A program made the position numbers and the translations under genes. From contig CM019218.1 of the NCBI GenBank assembly GCA_009741485.1, positions 44,004,681-44,068,680 of the forward strand: a stretch of 64,000 nt of DNA, written 5' to 3'. Source of the stretch: Malurus cyaneus samueli (lineage: Eukaryota > Chordata > Aves > Passeriformes > Maluridae). Below the pieces are notes generated by a model that ran no database searches, had not been told where the DNA came from, and saw only the letters and a list, made by a program, of their open reading frames with translations. Each line of letters starts with the position of its first letter. The first letter of the stretch is position 1. Shown one piece after another: positions 1 through 12,531 of this stretch.

Positions 1-3000
1 GAAAACCAGACTGGCTGCTAGCTGAGCAAAAAAGCAAAAAAAAAAAAAAAGGAAACAAAAATACAACCCTTTAGCCACCTTTCCCATCTACTGCAGGTAT
101 GCTTATGCTGGCTGCAAAACAATTGCAATCATGAGCCATGCACAAGTTCAGTAGTTTCAGCTGCCTTTTTCCTGTGCTTAGTGTGGTTTTTACCCTTGGA
201 TGCTGTGCAGGAAATCCCAGCCCAAATGAAGTCAAACTGAGTTTTGTCATTGACTTAGTGGAACCTGGGATTTTGCTCCTTATCTACAGCAGCAGCATTC
301 AGGGATTCATATAGAATAAAATCCCCTGGCTCTCGTTCTTCCTATGCTTCTGAGTGCCCAGATAAGCCCTGTGGGTTCCAACTGGCATTTCTGATCTCAT
401 TCGTCTGGGGCCTGATAAGGTGTTACAATGTCCAATGTACAAAATCCTGTTCTGCAGTTTTACCTCCTTTTTTCTTGTGTATATATATATTTTTTTTTCA
501 TACTGGAAGAGAATGTGGCATTCCTGGTTGATAACCTGTAAAGAATACAACATTTAACTGAAGCAATATAAATGTGCTGTGTGGCAGTAGTGACTGATGC
601 TCAATGCATCCAGAACTGAAACTGCTCTTTTTAAACATTTAGATTCAACCATGTTCACCACAACTGTTTGTACGGGTGTAGTCAACACATTTAAGTCCTG
701 AGCTCAGTAAAACCTTTCTTGGGTACAATTATTGTATGATCTCTCCATGGCACCATCTGGAATAGCTGAGCTTTCTCTCCCTCTCCTTTTGAAAACAGGA
801 CTCTGTTTTATGTGCATGCCTAGTGATGCACAAAGTAGATTTTCCCTCTTGCATCTTTGGCATGTGCCAGACTTCATCCAAGTTCTAAAATAAATTAAAA
901 GTAGTTGTTTATTGCAATTTTGCCATTCCGATCTATGAGGCAGCATCAGGTTCCCCATCTCGGATTCTCTTATTTCCCTCTGGGCTCATACCACACTTAC
1001 CACATAGAGAAGATTTCAGGAATTTGCTGTCATTGTGTAATATTCACCATTGAGTGTAGGGAACCTATGTCAGGCTGCCTAAACATTGAGTGTGGACTAA
1101 GAAGAGGGGAAGGGACCTCTGGGGGTGGCTTGGACCACATAAGTAGAACAGGAGCTAGGTTCCTACCCTCTGGGGTTTGAATCATGCCCCAAAAATGTCT
1201 GCCCCTCTCTCTGGAGTTTGCAGGGAGTCTCAGTTTCTAATTTGGACATCTCAGTGCGGTCCGCATGGTGAAATAGTGTGAGGACCCCCCTGTGTGTTTA
1301 CTTGAACATCCATTAGGATAAGGCTGTGCTCCAGTGTCCTCAGGCTCCTCTTCGAGGGGATCTTCTCTAGGAATGATGGCTTGTTAATGTATTTTTCACC
1401 TCGAGGTCCAGCTTTGAAGTAGGACCTGCTTTCACAGGTCTGTTTATTTGTATTTGTGTACTTGTTTATTTAAGGGGAGCTCTTTTCTGTCCCCTCTTCA
1501 GACTTGGTTCTCCTTGCATATGGTGAAGGACACTTTTTGCCTGAGTGAGTCACTGCTATGATTTCTGTAAGTGCCTGCTCATTGCAGATTTGTCAGGAGC
1601 CCGTGTCTCCCGGTCTCTGCTCCAGGTTTACCCTTGTGCAAAGTTTTGGCTTTTCATCTTAGGAACTGTCTCATGCTGTAGTGCCTGGGTTGCTTCCCTG
1701 CATGCCAACACCTTTGTTTGAGGAGGGCAGACGGTGCAGGCCCTCGGAAGGTTCTGCCCATGAGGAAGCCAAGTCCATCTTCTGCAATAACTTGGTTTGA
1801 GCCTGACTCTGTGTTACAGCACAAATTCAAAGCTTCCTAAAGAGTCTGAGTAGTCCCACTTTTATGATGCCAGATTTATGGCTGAGGATGCCAGATTAAA
1901 GAGCCACATTTTGTTCCGTGGTCAGAATATCAAAGCTTCTCCATACTTGTCTCTGTCACTAGCTTTGCTGGGTGCTCTTAGATGAGATAAATTCACCTCT
2001 GCCTATATTTGTGGCTGCCTGCAGTGCAAAACAATGACATTTCCTTTGCAAAATCCTCTGTGGATTACAGAAGTGCAAGATTTTCCCCTTTAAAGAGTTT
2101 TCTTAATATCATTTCATAGTTTTGCCTGCTATGTCCATATTAGAAGGTGAACATTCCTGTGACTCAGCTGACCCCCCATCAAGAAAATGGACGTTCTTGT
2201 TTTCCAATGTCTTCATTTGGCAGCTCATGCTCCTCTCAATCGTCCCACAGTATTGGCACCCCTGGCACCCAGGGTCTCAAGGCTTAACACCTATCTCAGC
2301 TCCAGGTGTGGCTTCGTGTAGAACTTCCTTCCATTTGCAGCCCTTTTCCCACACAGGCATTTAGGCAGCTTCCCTTGTTTGCTTTTTATTAAGCACTGAT
2401 TTCATCTTGATAGGCTGCAAAATAAATAGAAGAGCTGCAATTAACTTGCCTTTGGTTTTGGTTTTTTTTTGGGGGGGAGAGTGTTGTTGGTTTTGTTTGT
2501 TTGGGTTTTTAGTTTGGTGGGATTTTTTTTGACCAAGAGACATTAATCTCAGATAAAATCTCTAAACCGTCCTGCTGATGATCGCATCAACATCTTCTGA
2601 TTCAAAAAGACTTTGTATAGTCTTTGTCTTCTTTGTTACTTTTGAAGAGTTTGAGAGATGAAAAGACAAGCACCAAAACCTTCTCTTTTGTTCTTAGTTT
2701 CTTCAGATACCTCTTCTAGCATCCCAGAGATGGTGAGATGCCACAAAATATTCAAAGATTATCCAAAACCATGAAGGCCACACGGCTGGGGAGACTGAGT
2801 GCTGATGTGTGGTGCAAAGGCATTTTGTCATGGTATTATTTTAGCAGGTGTTTCTCAGCTGCTTCTCACTTACCATTTTGGTACCTATGGTGTCATGAGA
2901 ACATAGTGGGTGGGAAAATGTTGTCAATGCATGGCACGACTGCAGAATCTCCAAACACCACAAGTTTTATCTTGGTGGACTCATGTGACCCCTGGTAAAC

Positions 3001-3413
3001 AAAGGTCTGGTAATCAGTTTGCCCTGCCTGATACACATTGCAGTCTACATGGCATGAGTCTGTGTGTTGTCATGCTACTGTGTGGTTTGTTTTCCTTCAA
3101 GTTTTGCAGCTGGAAACCAAGCCAGTAAAGCACATTTATCTCTGCCTTGTGTTTTCTCCTGCAGATGACATTGAAATCACGATTTCCAGCCTTCAGAAAA
3201 TGGATTTATTAAGCACCAGATTTCTCTATCTCTTTTCTCAATTTATATCCCCATCATAAGGTAGACAACAGGGGTTGTAACCCCAGCAGAGAGCTTATAT
3301 TTCAGTATCTAATGCTGGAATTCTTGTGCATCAGACAAACAGTGCAAGCTCTGGGACCAGCTGTAACGAGCACAATTCTGGGAAGCATTGACTGCACCAT
3401 TTTTAGTGTCCCT
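1..3413. other. Unique non-coding stretch, no gene seen
   Basis: I see no coding exon, RNA gene or recognisable transposon here. Open frames on both strands stay at or below about 91 codons and their peptides resemble nothing I know. Minor low-complexity spots are an A-rich tract at 28-50, a short TA/T run near 478-498, and a T/G-rich stretch near 2460-2530. Base composition is ordinary for a bird intron or intergenic region. Confidence 0.6.
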
Positions 3414-3479
3414 GCATTTAAAGGGCAGGTTGATTTCTGCTGCTCGGCATTTAAAGGGCAGGTTGGTTTCTGCTGCTTG
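3414..3479. repeat. 33-bp tandem duplication, two copies
   Basis: Two adjacent copies of a 33-bp unit begin at 3414 and 3447, each starting GCATTTAAAGGGCAGGTTG. They differ at only a few positions, so the duplication is fairly young. Because 33 is a multiple of three, any frame read through it repeats an 11-residue peptide, but the surrounding open frames (about 60-75 codons) look like chance. The unit resembles no transposon I know. Confidence 0.9.
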
Positions 3480-3920
3480 ACATCTATCAACACATAATCT
3501 GGTCAGCCTGTTCTTTGCTGAAATGTACATTTTCATCTCAGATCTTCATTGAAGAGAACTTCAGCATGTGCAGACACAAAATGGGTTCATTGCCCCATTG
3601 CCACTCCTTCTTTAGGAACATAAAGCCTTAATTCCCCTTCTAGGAGGGTCCTAGGGAAGCCAGAGCCCTCTGGTTATACTAACATTCACACACACAGTCT
3701 GAAACAAGCCATCAAGGATTATTCCTGGAGTGATTAGGGACAAGTCCTAACAAGCCTTCATAATAATGCAGACTATTTAAAGCTTGTGAGGGCCAGGATC
3801 ATATGGCAAAGGGCAGGGTAAATGAAAACAGGGTAATTTCTGATGCTGTGAATGTGCTAAAATGGGAGGTGGAGAATGTTTCTGTGAGACTGTGGGGGGA
3901 GTTGACTGGAAGGAGTGGAA

Positions 3921-3985
3921 CATTATAATAATAGTTAGCATTTATGTAACTCTTCACGTATTTAAACCACTGCACAAACACTGAC
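3921..3985 (-). mobile_element. Old MIR/L2-like repeat remnant
   Basis: The stretch with AATAATAGTTAGCATTTATG followed by a TTTAAACCACTGCACAAAC-like segment resembles the widely shared amniote repeat tail whose usual form has AGCATTTATATAGC and AAGCACTTTACAAACA. Strand is inferred from the relative order of motifs in MIR/L2-type elements. Divergence is high, so the family name is provisional. Confidence 0.4.
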
Positions 3986-5979
3986 TAGGGAGGAACTGGA
4001 ATGCTCTGCATGATACCCAGGGCAGAGCTATTTTATTTTTTTTTTTTAGTATTGATCTAGGGTAACAAGTAGCTCCAGTCAGGGGAGCAGCAGCATGGCT
4101 TGCCTGGCATGTGAATGGGTATCACTTATTGCAGCAAGGCCACAGGGATGCAGGAAGAAATGGGTATGTCTGTGGTGAGGAGAGTATTCCCTGGGGAACA
4201 GTGCGTAGATCTGGCCCTGTCCTGACTTCTCTTGGGCCCTTACAAAGGTGTGAAAGCCTTGAGGTGCCATGCCAGTCTTGTTGATGTGACCACATTTTGC
4301 TCTTGGCTCACTATTAGCTTGGCAGGATGTGCACAGATAGGTGCAGTGGCCAACAGCTGTGATTTCCCTCCCTGTGGGGTCAAGGCCAGCTTGGGAGGGC
4401 TTGAACTCAGATGGAAAAAGCCATTTCCCCATAGCTGTGATGGCACAGTGAGGTGAGGACAGCTGCAAATCCAGCTGTGGCCTGTGGAGGAGCAGCAGGG
4501 TGTTTGGACACCTCCCTTAGGACACTTGTGTCCTGCACTAGGCTGTCTTCCCTGCAGTGCTGGGAGGGAAACTGTGATGAAACAACCAGGGCAGCAGCAA
4601 ATCCCAGCAGCTACAGCAGTCCTTGCTCGTGCCTCTCTTGCCAGCATCAACCCAGGCTTTCTTTTTGCTACCTGCAACCTTACACATTTCCCAGAAGGTT
4701 TCTTTTGTCCAGTGGTTGGGAGGCTCCCGTAGGGATCTCAGTCCCAGGGCACCTGGATGCAGGTGCATCTGCTTTGGAAATGGCTGTGAGCTGGGTGGAT
4801 GACTGAAATGGCAGGGAAGATGGGAGGGATCAAGAAACTTTTTTCTGACTTGCTGAACTGAAAACTGTGAGGACTTCCTTTTTATTTTTTTAGTGTAAGA
4901 ATAGAGCATTCAAGGCTCTAGACTTAACACAAGCAAACAAAAATAAGTGTATAGCAAAATAAAATCTCATTTTCAAAATGGAAAATTCAGCTTTTCTCAA
5001 ACAAAACTGCTTGATTCTTACTCACATTTAGTTTCTTCCAGAAACAACCAAGTCACCAGAACCACTAGAGTGGTTGTTTTCATCCACGGTTCAAAACCTT
5101 TGTTTAGTGAAAGCATTTCCCTGAAATATTTCTCTTAGTGTTCCCTCTGAGCATCTCTATGTGCATCGTGCTTTCTTCATGCAGGATGCTGTACTGGGCT
5201 CATGCTATGCACTCCTTCAAGATCCTTCTTTTGATTTTGATTTCTCTGAAAGACTTTACAAAGGACTGCCAAAGGAGTTAGGAGAAACCTTGTCAGTTCC
5301 AGTTTCTCCAGAGGAGAGGAGAAACCATCTCTTTAATTTTCTGTTTACAGCTCCCATTTCTCGTGCATCTCCAGGCTGGAGATGAATTGAGAGGGCTGCT
5401 CTGGTGCCCAGTCTTGGGTGGAAGTTCCCACCCAGGTGTCACATGTGCCTGAGTTTATGGTAGATCTTGCTTATTCTTCCCAAGTGACATCTTCTTGGGA
5501 TGACATTACGTTTGGGAAACAACGTTTCCTCTTCTCATTCAGGCTGTTGTGCGGCGCTTAACTGTTCCTGCTGACTCTGGGTTATGAAATAGCTTCTTCT
5601 CTCTAAATAGAAAGGCCTGTCTTGGTTCTTGAGAGCTTCCTGGGATGCTCCTGCTTGTGGCCTTTAAGTGCTGTGCAGAGGCCTTGCTCTCTGTAGTCCT
5701 GTTTTTGGCTGTTTCCAGGGAAAGCTTTTGCCTCCAATATTTTCTTGTGCCAACACCCCTGGCTGTTGCACACATGAGCTGAATATTTGAGGGCTACCTC
5801 TTCTTGCCTCCTGCTGTGTGCTCCATTGTTTGATACCCAGCCTAGTGGCTTGGAAACCCCACAAGAAGTGCCTTTGTCTTGTTCACAGGCTTGGCCCAGG
5901 TTGCAAATGTCAGCCCAAGGTGTCAAAGTGAGTCACTGCACACACATGCATCTAGAGAGGATTTTCCGTGCAACACGAT
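3986..5979. other. Unique non-coding stretch, no gene seen
   Basis: Overlapping open frames of up to 145 codons occur on both strands between 4079 and 4909. Their overlap in several frames at once and their Ser/Pro/Cys-rich peptides point to chance openness of a GC-richer stretch, not a gene. A T run lies at about 4029-4048. I see no splice-bounded exon or transposon. Confidence 0.55.
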
Positions 5980-6120
5980 GAAGTCATTGACAGCCGTGTT
6001 GTGCAACTGTCAGTCATGAATCATGGGGATCAGGGACTGAGGAAGGCTCAGGCTGTGGCACCAACTCGTGTAATTATCTATAATGACATGAATATAGAAC
6101 AAATTAATTAATAACTGACA
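5980..6120. promoter_or_regulatory. Candidate regulatory element with MEIS-type and homeodomain sites
   Basis: A TGACAG at 5988-5993 faces a CTGTCA at 6007-6012, making an inverted pair of MEIS/TGIF-type TGACAG motifs 13 bp apart. About 60 bp further on, TAATTA (6071-6076) and a TTAATTAATAA run (about 6104-6114) supply homeodomain-type cores. This clustering in otherwise unique DNA is typical of conserved developmental enhancers, but conservation cannot be seen from one sequence. The motifs are seen; the regulatory role is inferred. Confidence 0.3.
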
Positions 6121-9100
6121 TGTTCTTTCCATTCATCTGTCCCATTGGGCAGCCTGATGTTTTGTGTGTGTTGCTGGCAGGCTCTGTTAGTATTCCACTT
6201 CTTTTGTGGGAGAAGTGAACGAGTCTGTTCCTTGCCTAAGGGAGATGTCAATGCATCTGGTAGGTAACTGTGGAGCAGCAAGTCTGCTTCCTAGTGTGAG
6301 CTCTGCTCTCTGTTGCCCTCTCTTCTCCCTTGCTTTTTTGGTTGTTTTGGTTTTTTTTAAATCAGTTTCCTAATCCGTATTCCTCTCCTGCTTTTTGTCC
6401 CCTTTCATTCACCCTACCCTCACTCTCCCACTTTCCCTCCTCTGTTTCCTTTCCCCTTTGTTCTGCACAGAAAAAAAGTTGTGCTAAAAGATAGTTTTTG
6501 TGTTTGTCAGCCAAAATTCTTTGCTCTCTTCCTGTAAATATTTCAATTTCATCATGAGACAGCATTAGTTTGTTAACATTTTTTTGACTGAATGGGCAAC
6601 ATATTCTCCTAATGTTTGTTTCTTCTGGGAAGTTTTTCTTGGTGTTTTTTAATATCTTAATGTTTTATTAGCATTTCCTCTTGCCAATGTTTTGCTGTGG
6701 AGTGCCGCCTGGGCTTACTATGAATATTTTGGTATGAGGCAAAGAGAATTCATATTTCTGGAGGATTTATTCCCTTGGTATGTGTTTTGGGCAAGACTCT
6801 GTCTCTGTGAATATGCCAAAGGCAAAAATTCTCATGGATTCCTTTGAGGAGCAGGGCTGAGCCTTGCTTTTGCACTGGTGGAGGATTGCTGTGCCCCACA
6901 CGAGTCCTTGAGGGAGAGGGCTGGCTTGGCCGAGAATGGCTGGGATGGGGCTCTGCTGAGACACTCAACAGACCTGACATGCTCACAGCACTGAAAAGCT
7001 CAGCATCACAAGCTTGGGTCCCCATTTTTTGTACAGTAAATCATCAAAACTTCTCAGAGCTCAGTAATGCTGGCCTTGGCAGTGTTCAAAAATCATGAGT
7101 CAAGTCTTGACAATACACGATGCTGAATGAAAACAATCACAAGACTGAAATAAATGTGTACCTGCTCCTTTGCAGCTGCTGACTGGTTGGGAGCCTGTAA
7201 CTGCATTCAGATGTTGTCTCCAGGTTTTACTTAGCAATCATGAAGGCTGGAAATTTTTTTTTTTATTAATAGAAATTGTACATTTCACCTGATTTCAAGA
7301 CCTGGAGCATGAGAAATGGATTGGCTCTTGCAACAGTTGGGGTAAAGCAGGGAGAGCTGTTGTGTTCTGAGGTGAGCTGGCATCCTGGGAGGGACACCTG
7401 TAGTGCAGGGAAGTGATGGGGAGATGCAAGACCTTGTCTTCACCTGGTTAACCTGGGTCTTTGGGATGGAAACCAAGGGGTTGAGTATGTGTTTCAGCTG
7501 CTGATAACTGAGGGAAAACATGACCTTAGAGAGAAAGAGACTGCAGACTGCAGAGACCTGAGGCTGAGCACACCCTCTGCTAAAGCTGCACTGCTCTGAG
7601 CAGGGTGACTGTGACACAGGTAGGGCTGCTAACAGGAGGTTGTGGTCATGTGTTACAGACTCATGGCTCTTCTGAGATTCAGCATTAAAATGTTTCACAG
7701 AAAAACAGCTATCGTGTGGCATTCAGTGAGCTGAGTGTTTGGACCACATCTGGGCTGGGTTTGAGAGCTGACCATATCTGCAGGTAGCAAGAATATCTTG
7801 CATGGATTGTGAGTGCATATGTGTTTGTGTTAAGCTCATCTAACAGTGCTTCCTGCAAGTGCTTTTTAGCGCAGCTCAAAAAAACCAAAAAGGTTCCTTT
7901 TTTTTTTCATTTGACCATAAAATGTAAGCAAGGCAAAAATTGAAAACTATCTCAGTAGAAAACAGCTTTGGTAACTTCTGGTTTTAGAAGACACAAATGA
8001 AAATATTTAGTTAAAGTATTCTTTGTTTTCCCCCTCACCTTCTCATCAGCTTTTATTCTGCTCTGCCATGGAAAGGGAGGCAACAGAGGAAGAATGAAGA
8101 AAAACAAAGCTGAAAAAGTTTCTTGGGCTTGTGGGGAATTTTTACTGAAAAATTAGAAAAATTTGAGGAAGGATAGGAGAAAATGCTCAAAAAAAAAAGA
8201 TGTTTTGAACAATTCAGTTGTTATTTGAGTAATTCCATGCACGGAGGAAAGACTGGTTTCGGAGTTCAAGTTCTGCAATTCAGAATTCAAGTTGTGGATC
8301 TTTGGTTTCTTTTAAAATACAAGTGTAGGTAAACATATATGAGCTAGAGCAGTTCCTGCAGAATAATGAGGTTATTTATTTGGAATAGCCCTTATTCCCC
8401 ACCTACTTATGATGTGTTTAGTTTTCAGTGCCTAACTGGAACGATGATTAAAACCTCTGTCTGGACAGCAGCCGCTTGCCTTCAAGGGCAGCCTAACTTC
8501 CATCTCCACCATAAATAGCTATATACAGTTTGCCATGTTTCTTCGAAGAAGTTTTTTGGACAGTCTTAACCTGATTTTCCAGGAATTTCCTCTCCCTTGT
8601 ACTTGGAAAGTGTTATTAAGTGGTGCCTTTCTCTTTCCATGCCTATAACGCATCCCAAGGGTCCAGATGAAAGGCGAAGTCCAATGATTCAGCGCTGAAC
8701 ATAAACACAATAACATCAAAGGAAAGACAGGAGCAAGGAAAGAGTTTATAACCAGGAGGTTGTTGAACAATGTAGACTCCTTCATGTGCATCCAGTTGGG
8801 GTGCCCTTCCTAGACCACTTTGACTTGGAGCTAAAGGACAAATCCATGGTGAACATGAGCCCCTGGCTTTCCATGTAGTGCCATTCGGGAGACCCAAGGT
8901 GGAAATAGAAACCAAGGTACCTGTGGCTCCTGGGTGTCTCTCTAGATGATAAACCAGGTTAGAGAAGTATCTTCTTTTGAAGCCCTCAAATAATCATCAT
9001 TTCCTCGACAATTCTCAATTCATTGTCCTTTTCTTTCTGTCCCAGTGGGGTACACTGTGCCATTTCTCAACAATGCATGCATTTTCTTTCCATTCAAATG

Positions 9101-9787
9101 CTATGGTTGGTTATTGCAGTTTTCAAATTAAAAACTGAATGTGTTTGAATATTTTTTCCCACACAAACATTTCTTTGACTTGCAAAATTCTTTTCTGTTA
9201 AAAGTGTCAGAGTAGATTTTTAACCCATTCCAAGAATCCCTCTGCTGTCAAAAATGACAAATTTCCTAAATACTCTTAAGAATTGTTTGTCCCCATTTTC
9301 CTTGCTGAAAAAATATGATTTCTGGAATGGTTTTCTTTTTTTTCTTTTTCTCCCTTTACTATTCTGTTTGTATCTCCATAGTTTTTTCTCACCCCCGTAC
9401 AGCACTAAACTTTGGAAAGAATGATATTTCTGAACATGGAAAGTAAAAGAAATGGCACAGTAGTTCAGCTGGGATTAAAGAAGTTATTTAAGCCAAGCCT
9501 GATCTATAGGGAGAACTGTTCTGGAACTAAAATGCTCCTACGGTTTTTTTGAGCTTAATAACTTTGGAAGTCCGATGTACAGTTCTAAAAGGACTTCCAA
9601 ATGGATCTTGTTCGCTAATAAATTCCAAATAATTCTTGCTGGCTTTTGGGCTCTTTCTCCATTAGATTTTATTATAGGACTTTTTACATAATGGGAGAAC
9701 ACAAACAGGAGATTTGGAGCCACAATTTCAGAGCTCTTTGTTCTGAGGTTGGGAAATCAGTTTCCAGATGTGGACCATGTTGGCATA
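6121..9787. other. Unique non-coding stretch, no gene seen
   Basis: The longest open frame is 145 codons on the minus strand (7285-7722), with a Ser/Gln/Cys-rich product I do not recognise and no repeat homology that I can see. Short T or A runs occur near 6350, 7255, 7900 and 8190. No RNA gene or transposon is evident. Confidence 0.55.
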
Positions 9788-9846
9788 TTTTTCCTTTTTT
9801 TTTTTTTTCCCCTTTTCTTTTGTGTGTGTGTATGTCTTTCTTCTTC
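9788..9846. repeat. Pyrimidine/T-rich low-complexity tract with short TG run
   Basis: A 14-base T run at 9795-9808 is followed by CCCC, more T and a short TG repeat. It is simple low-complexity DNA. Its reverse complement gives the Lys/Thr-rich minus-strand open frame across it. Confidence 0.85.
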
Positions 9847-9935
9847 TTTTGGCCAGGAGTGAGAGAAGGAAATTAAGATGATGAATGAAATCATGAAAAT
9901 AATAAAATAACAATGGTCAAAATCCTCTTTATTCA

Positions 9936-9949
9936 TGAGTCATGACTCA
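9936..9949. promoter_or_regulatory. Perfect 14-bp palindrome of two abutting AP-1 sites
   Basis: The sequence TGAGTCATGACTCA reads the same on both strands. It contains the AP-1 (TRE) consensus TGAGTCA at 9936-9942 directly abutting TGACTCA at 9943-9949. The right half runs on into CAGCTGAG, so it also resembles a half MAF recognition element (TGACTCAGC). Two consensus bZIP sites back to back are rare by chance. Occupancy by FOS/JUN, BACH/NFE2 or MAF proteins is inference. Confidence 0.5.
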
Positions 9950-12515
9950 GCTGAGGGCAGCAGCAGGAGTGCTGCTGTGAGCCTCTTCTGATGTCAACAG
10001 CAGACATCACCATAGGACACACTGAGGTACTTTGGGTGGAAGAGGTGAATCTGGGGGATGCACGGGGAAGTTTGCTGAGGACTTTGAAGGATTCTTAGGT
10101 TCCTGTTCTCTCCCACACTCTAATTTCTTTGTGTCATTCTGCAAAGACAACAGATCTCCCCAGCTGAGGATTTTCCCAGCATGGGGTAGTCCACAGATGG
10201 CAAAGTTGGCTTCTAAATTAACTTCCCACAGCACAGGGTGTGGAGGGGGTGGGCTGTCACTAGCTCATGGGGAAGCGAGCCACTCTGAAAAGGACTCCCA
10301 AAAGTCAGGACAAACCCTTCTCGTGTCAGCAGCACTCTGGCTGTGGAGCCAATGCTCCAGGTGTTCGTGTGAGTCAGGCTGTCTCCTTTCTCCCTCCTCC
10401 TTCTGTTCTATCCAAGGGAAAATTAAACACTACACAGAAGTGACATTGTGTGCTTACCCACCACAATCCCCATGACTGGCCACCAAAAGGCACCCCCAGT
10501 CTGGCTACTGAAGAGGACCCCAAGGCTGGAGAAGTCTGCAGGACAGAGGCCTTTGCCAGGGTTTTGTGGGTGAGGACACTGGCAGGAAGATGTATTAGTG
10601 TTGTACGTGCTACTGCATCTGTCGAGGCAATCAAGTCCTTGTCGGTGCCATTACTTCTATTGTTCTGCAGGCGTCTGCTCCGTTCCAGCAGGGGGAAGGA
10701 CACCAAAATGACTTCTTGTTAGATATCTGTTGGCAGGGCTTTAGCCAAGGATCTCTAGGAGCAAATTCTGAGTCAGTAAACTGAGACAGAAGCTTTCAGT
10801 GTAAAGGGGGAAAGATGAGTTGCCTTGTGTCTCTAATCCGTCCACACACAGAGGCTTCTGTGGGGGGCTGTTGAGTCTGCTAGAAATGTTTGGTGTTGCC
10901 TGAGTAGATGACCTGGACAGATGCTGAAGGAAAGGGAAGTGAAGGGGGACTCAGCTCCATAAGCTCTAAAAGTTTTTTTCCCCTCTGAAATCACTGCTTT
11001 TAAGTTGTGGACACATCTGGAAGTAACAGCAAACATGTGTAGCCTGTGGTTACTGAGGATAGGAGATGAGATTCATATGCAGGGGTGGAGGGGTTTGCCG
11101 TCCCTGTCCTGACAGCATGACCTTGGAGGCAACTGGAGTCAAACTGGAAGTAGAGGAAGGACTCCCCAGATCAAAGAGCGGTGTCCATCCATCTCTGCCA
11201 TCCTCTCGGAGGAGATGGGAGGTTATTCTTGAATGGAATGGACATGCACAGAGGTTGTAACACATGACTCACTCTGGTGGTTATAATGAGATTTGCATCC
11301 CCTACTTTGGTGATGAGACACAAGGCTCAAGTCAGGCTGGTGATGGACGCCCAAAATAATCCTGACTGTGTCTTTACAGCTGTAGTTGCAGCTAGGATAT
11401 TTATCATAGCCCAGGAATCCTAAACTCCTTTACCTAAACCGGCCGTTTAAGAATATGGCCACAGTGAAAGTACAACTCTGGGCTCCTTTGCTGGTTGTAA
11501 AGATTGTTGAGCTGGAGAGCTTGGGAGGTATCAGGTAGCTTTGATTTATCATTAGATTTTTTGCTTTAGTCCTTTGTGGGTTTGGGTTTCCAGGGGTTGA
11601 ACCAGATTCCCCAGTGATTTGTTATTCAGCTTTTATGTTAATTTGACTCAACGATCCATCTTTACATTGCGTGAAATGCTTTCAATCTCAACAGTGGGAT
11701 GAACTCTGCACTGGAATCGCTAGTCTGGTCCTGCTTTCAGTGATTTGAAACTCTGTTTTAGAGAAAATTTTACTAGTATGCTGACCTTTTTTTTTTTTTT
11801 TCTCCCCCCAAGATGTACTTATATTCTGTTTAGATAGGATTCTTTCAGGAGGTGTCTTTGGGATTGTAATTTTTGTGATAGAGTGATAGAGGAGGGAGTG
11901 TGAGCAGGACATCCCTGTTGCAACAAAATGTTCATTCATAACAACAAAGTTTTTCTGGTGTCTCCTCCTGATGATTGAATTGAAGGGGTCACCAGGATTG
12001 GGTAACAAGTGAAAGAGAAGATAGTTTTTGACTTTTCTGTCCTAATCATTCCTCTGGTTGGGGTACATGCTGTTTCATGATAAGATGGACAAGTATCATG
12101 GAATAGAGAAAAATTCTCCTTTAAATGTTTCCATCGGAATAGCAAGAGTATGCTTCTGGATTTGGTATCTTAGTGTCTTGGGAACAAGGAGGAACCTGAT
12201 TTTTGCTGTGTCAACGTCTGTGTTTATTTGAGTGTTCTTTCCCTGACGTTGTTTCCTTTTGATTTTCCAATGCTATGAGAGAAGTCAAAATAGCAAGAGA
12301 AGCAGAAGTGACAATTCACGAGATTGCCGCTGGTTTCCAGCTGAATCTCTGTGCCTGCCACTTCTTACTTCACAGGCACTTCCGAAGAGCTGTTGCCAGC
12401 AAATGGGAAACTCTGCATACATGGAGTTTGGTAATATTTAGGCAGGCTGATTCTGCATTTTCATTTGTAAGGATGAGCTGACTTCTGGAACTGGACTACT
12501 GTGACTTTCAAATGC
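9950..12515. other. Unique non-coding stretch, no gene seen
   Basis: Open frames reach 147 codons (10032-10475, plus strand), with an overlapping minus frame to 10706. Neither peptide is recognisable. A T run lies near 11787-11802. A CTCF-like string near 10684-10698 is too imperfect to annotate. No transposon or RNA gene is seen. Confidence 0.55.
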
Positions 12516-12531
12516 TTTTGAAAATCAGACC
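12516..12531. repeat. Fragment of an old dispersed repeat (TTGAAAATC-type)
   Basis: TTTTGAAAATCAGACC matches a short signature, TTGAAAATCNGGCC, that recurs in old dispersed repeats of birds and reptiles. Related strings occur in this window at 21458-21473, 36238-36254 and 59268-59284. Only this core is convincing, and the ends cannot be placed by eye. Confidence 0.35.

Noticed and set aside
10684..10698. CTCF-like string CCAGCAGGGGGAAGG
   Set aside because: It matches only part of the core and lacks the GC-rich right half. A similar string at about 33493 is equally weak.
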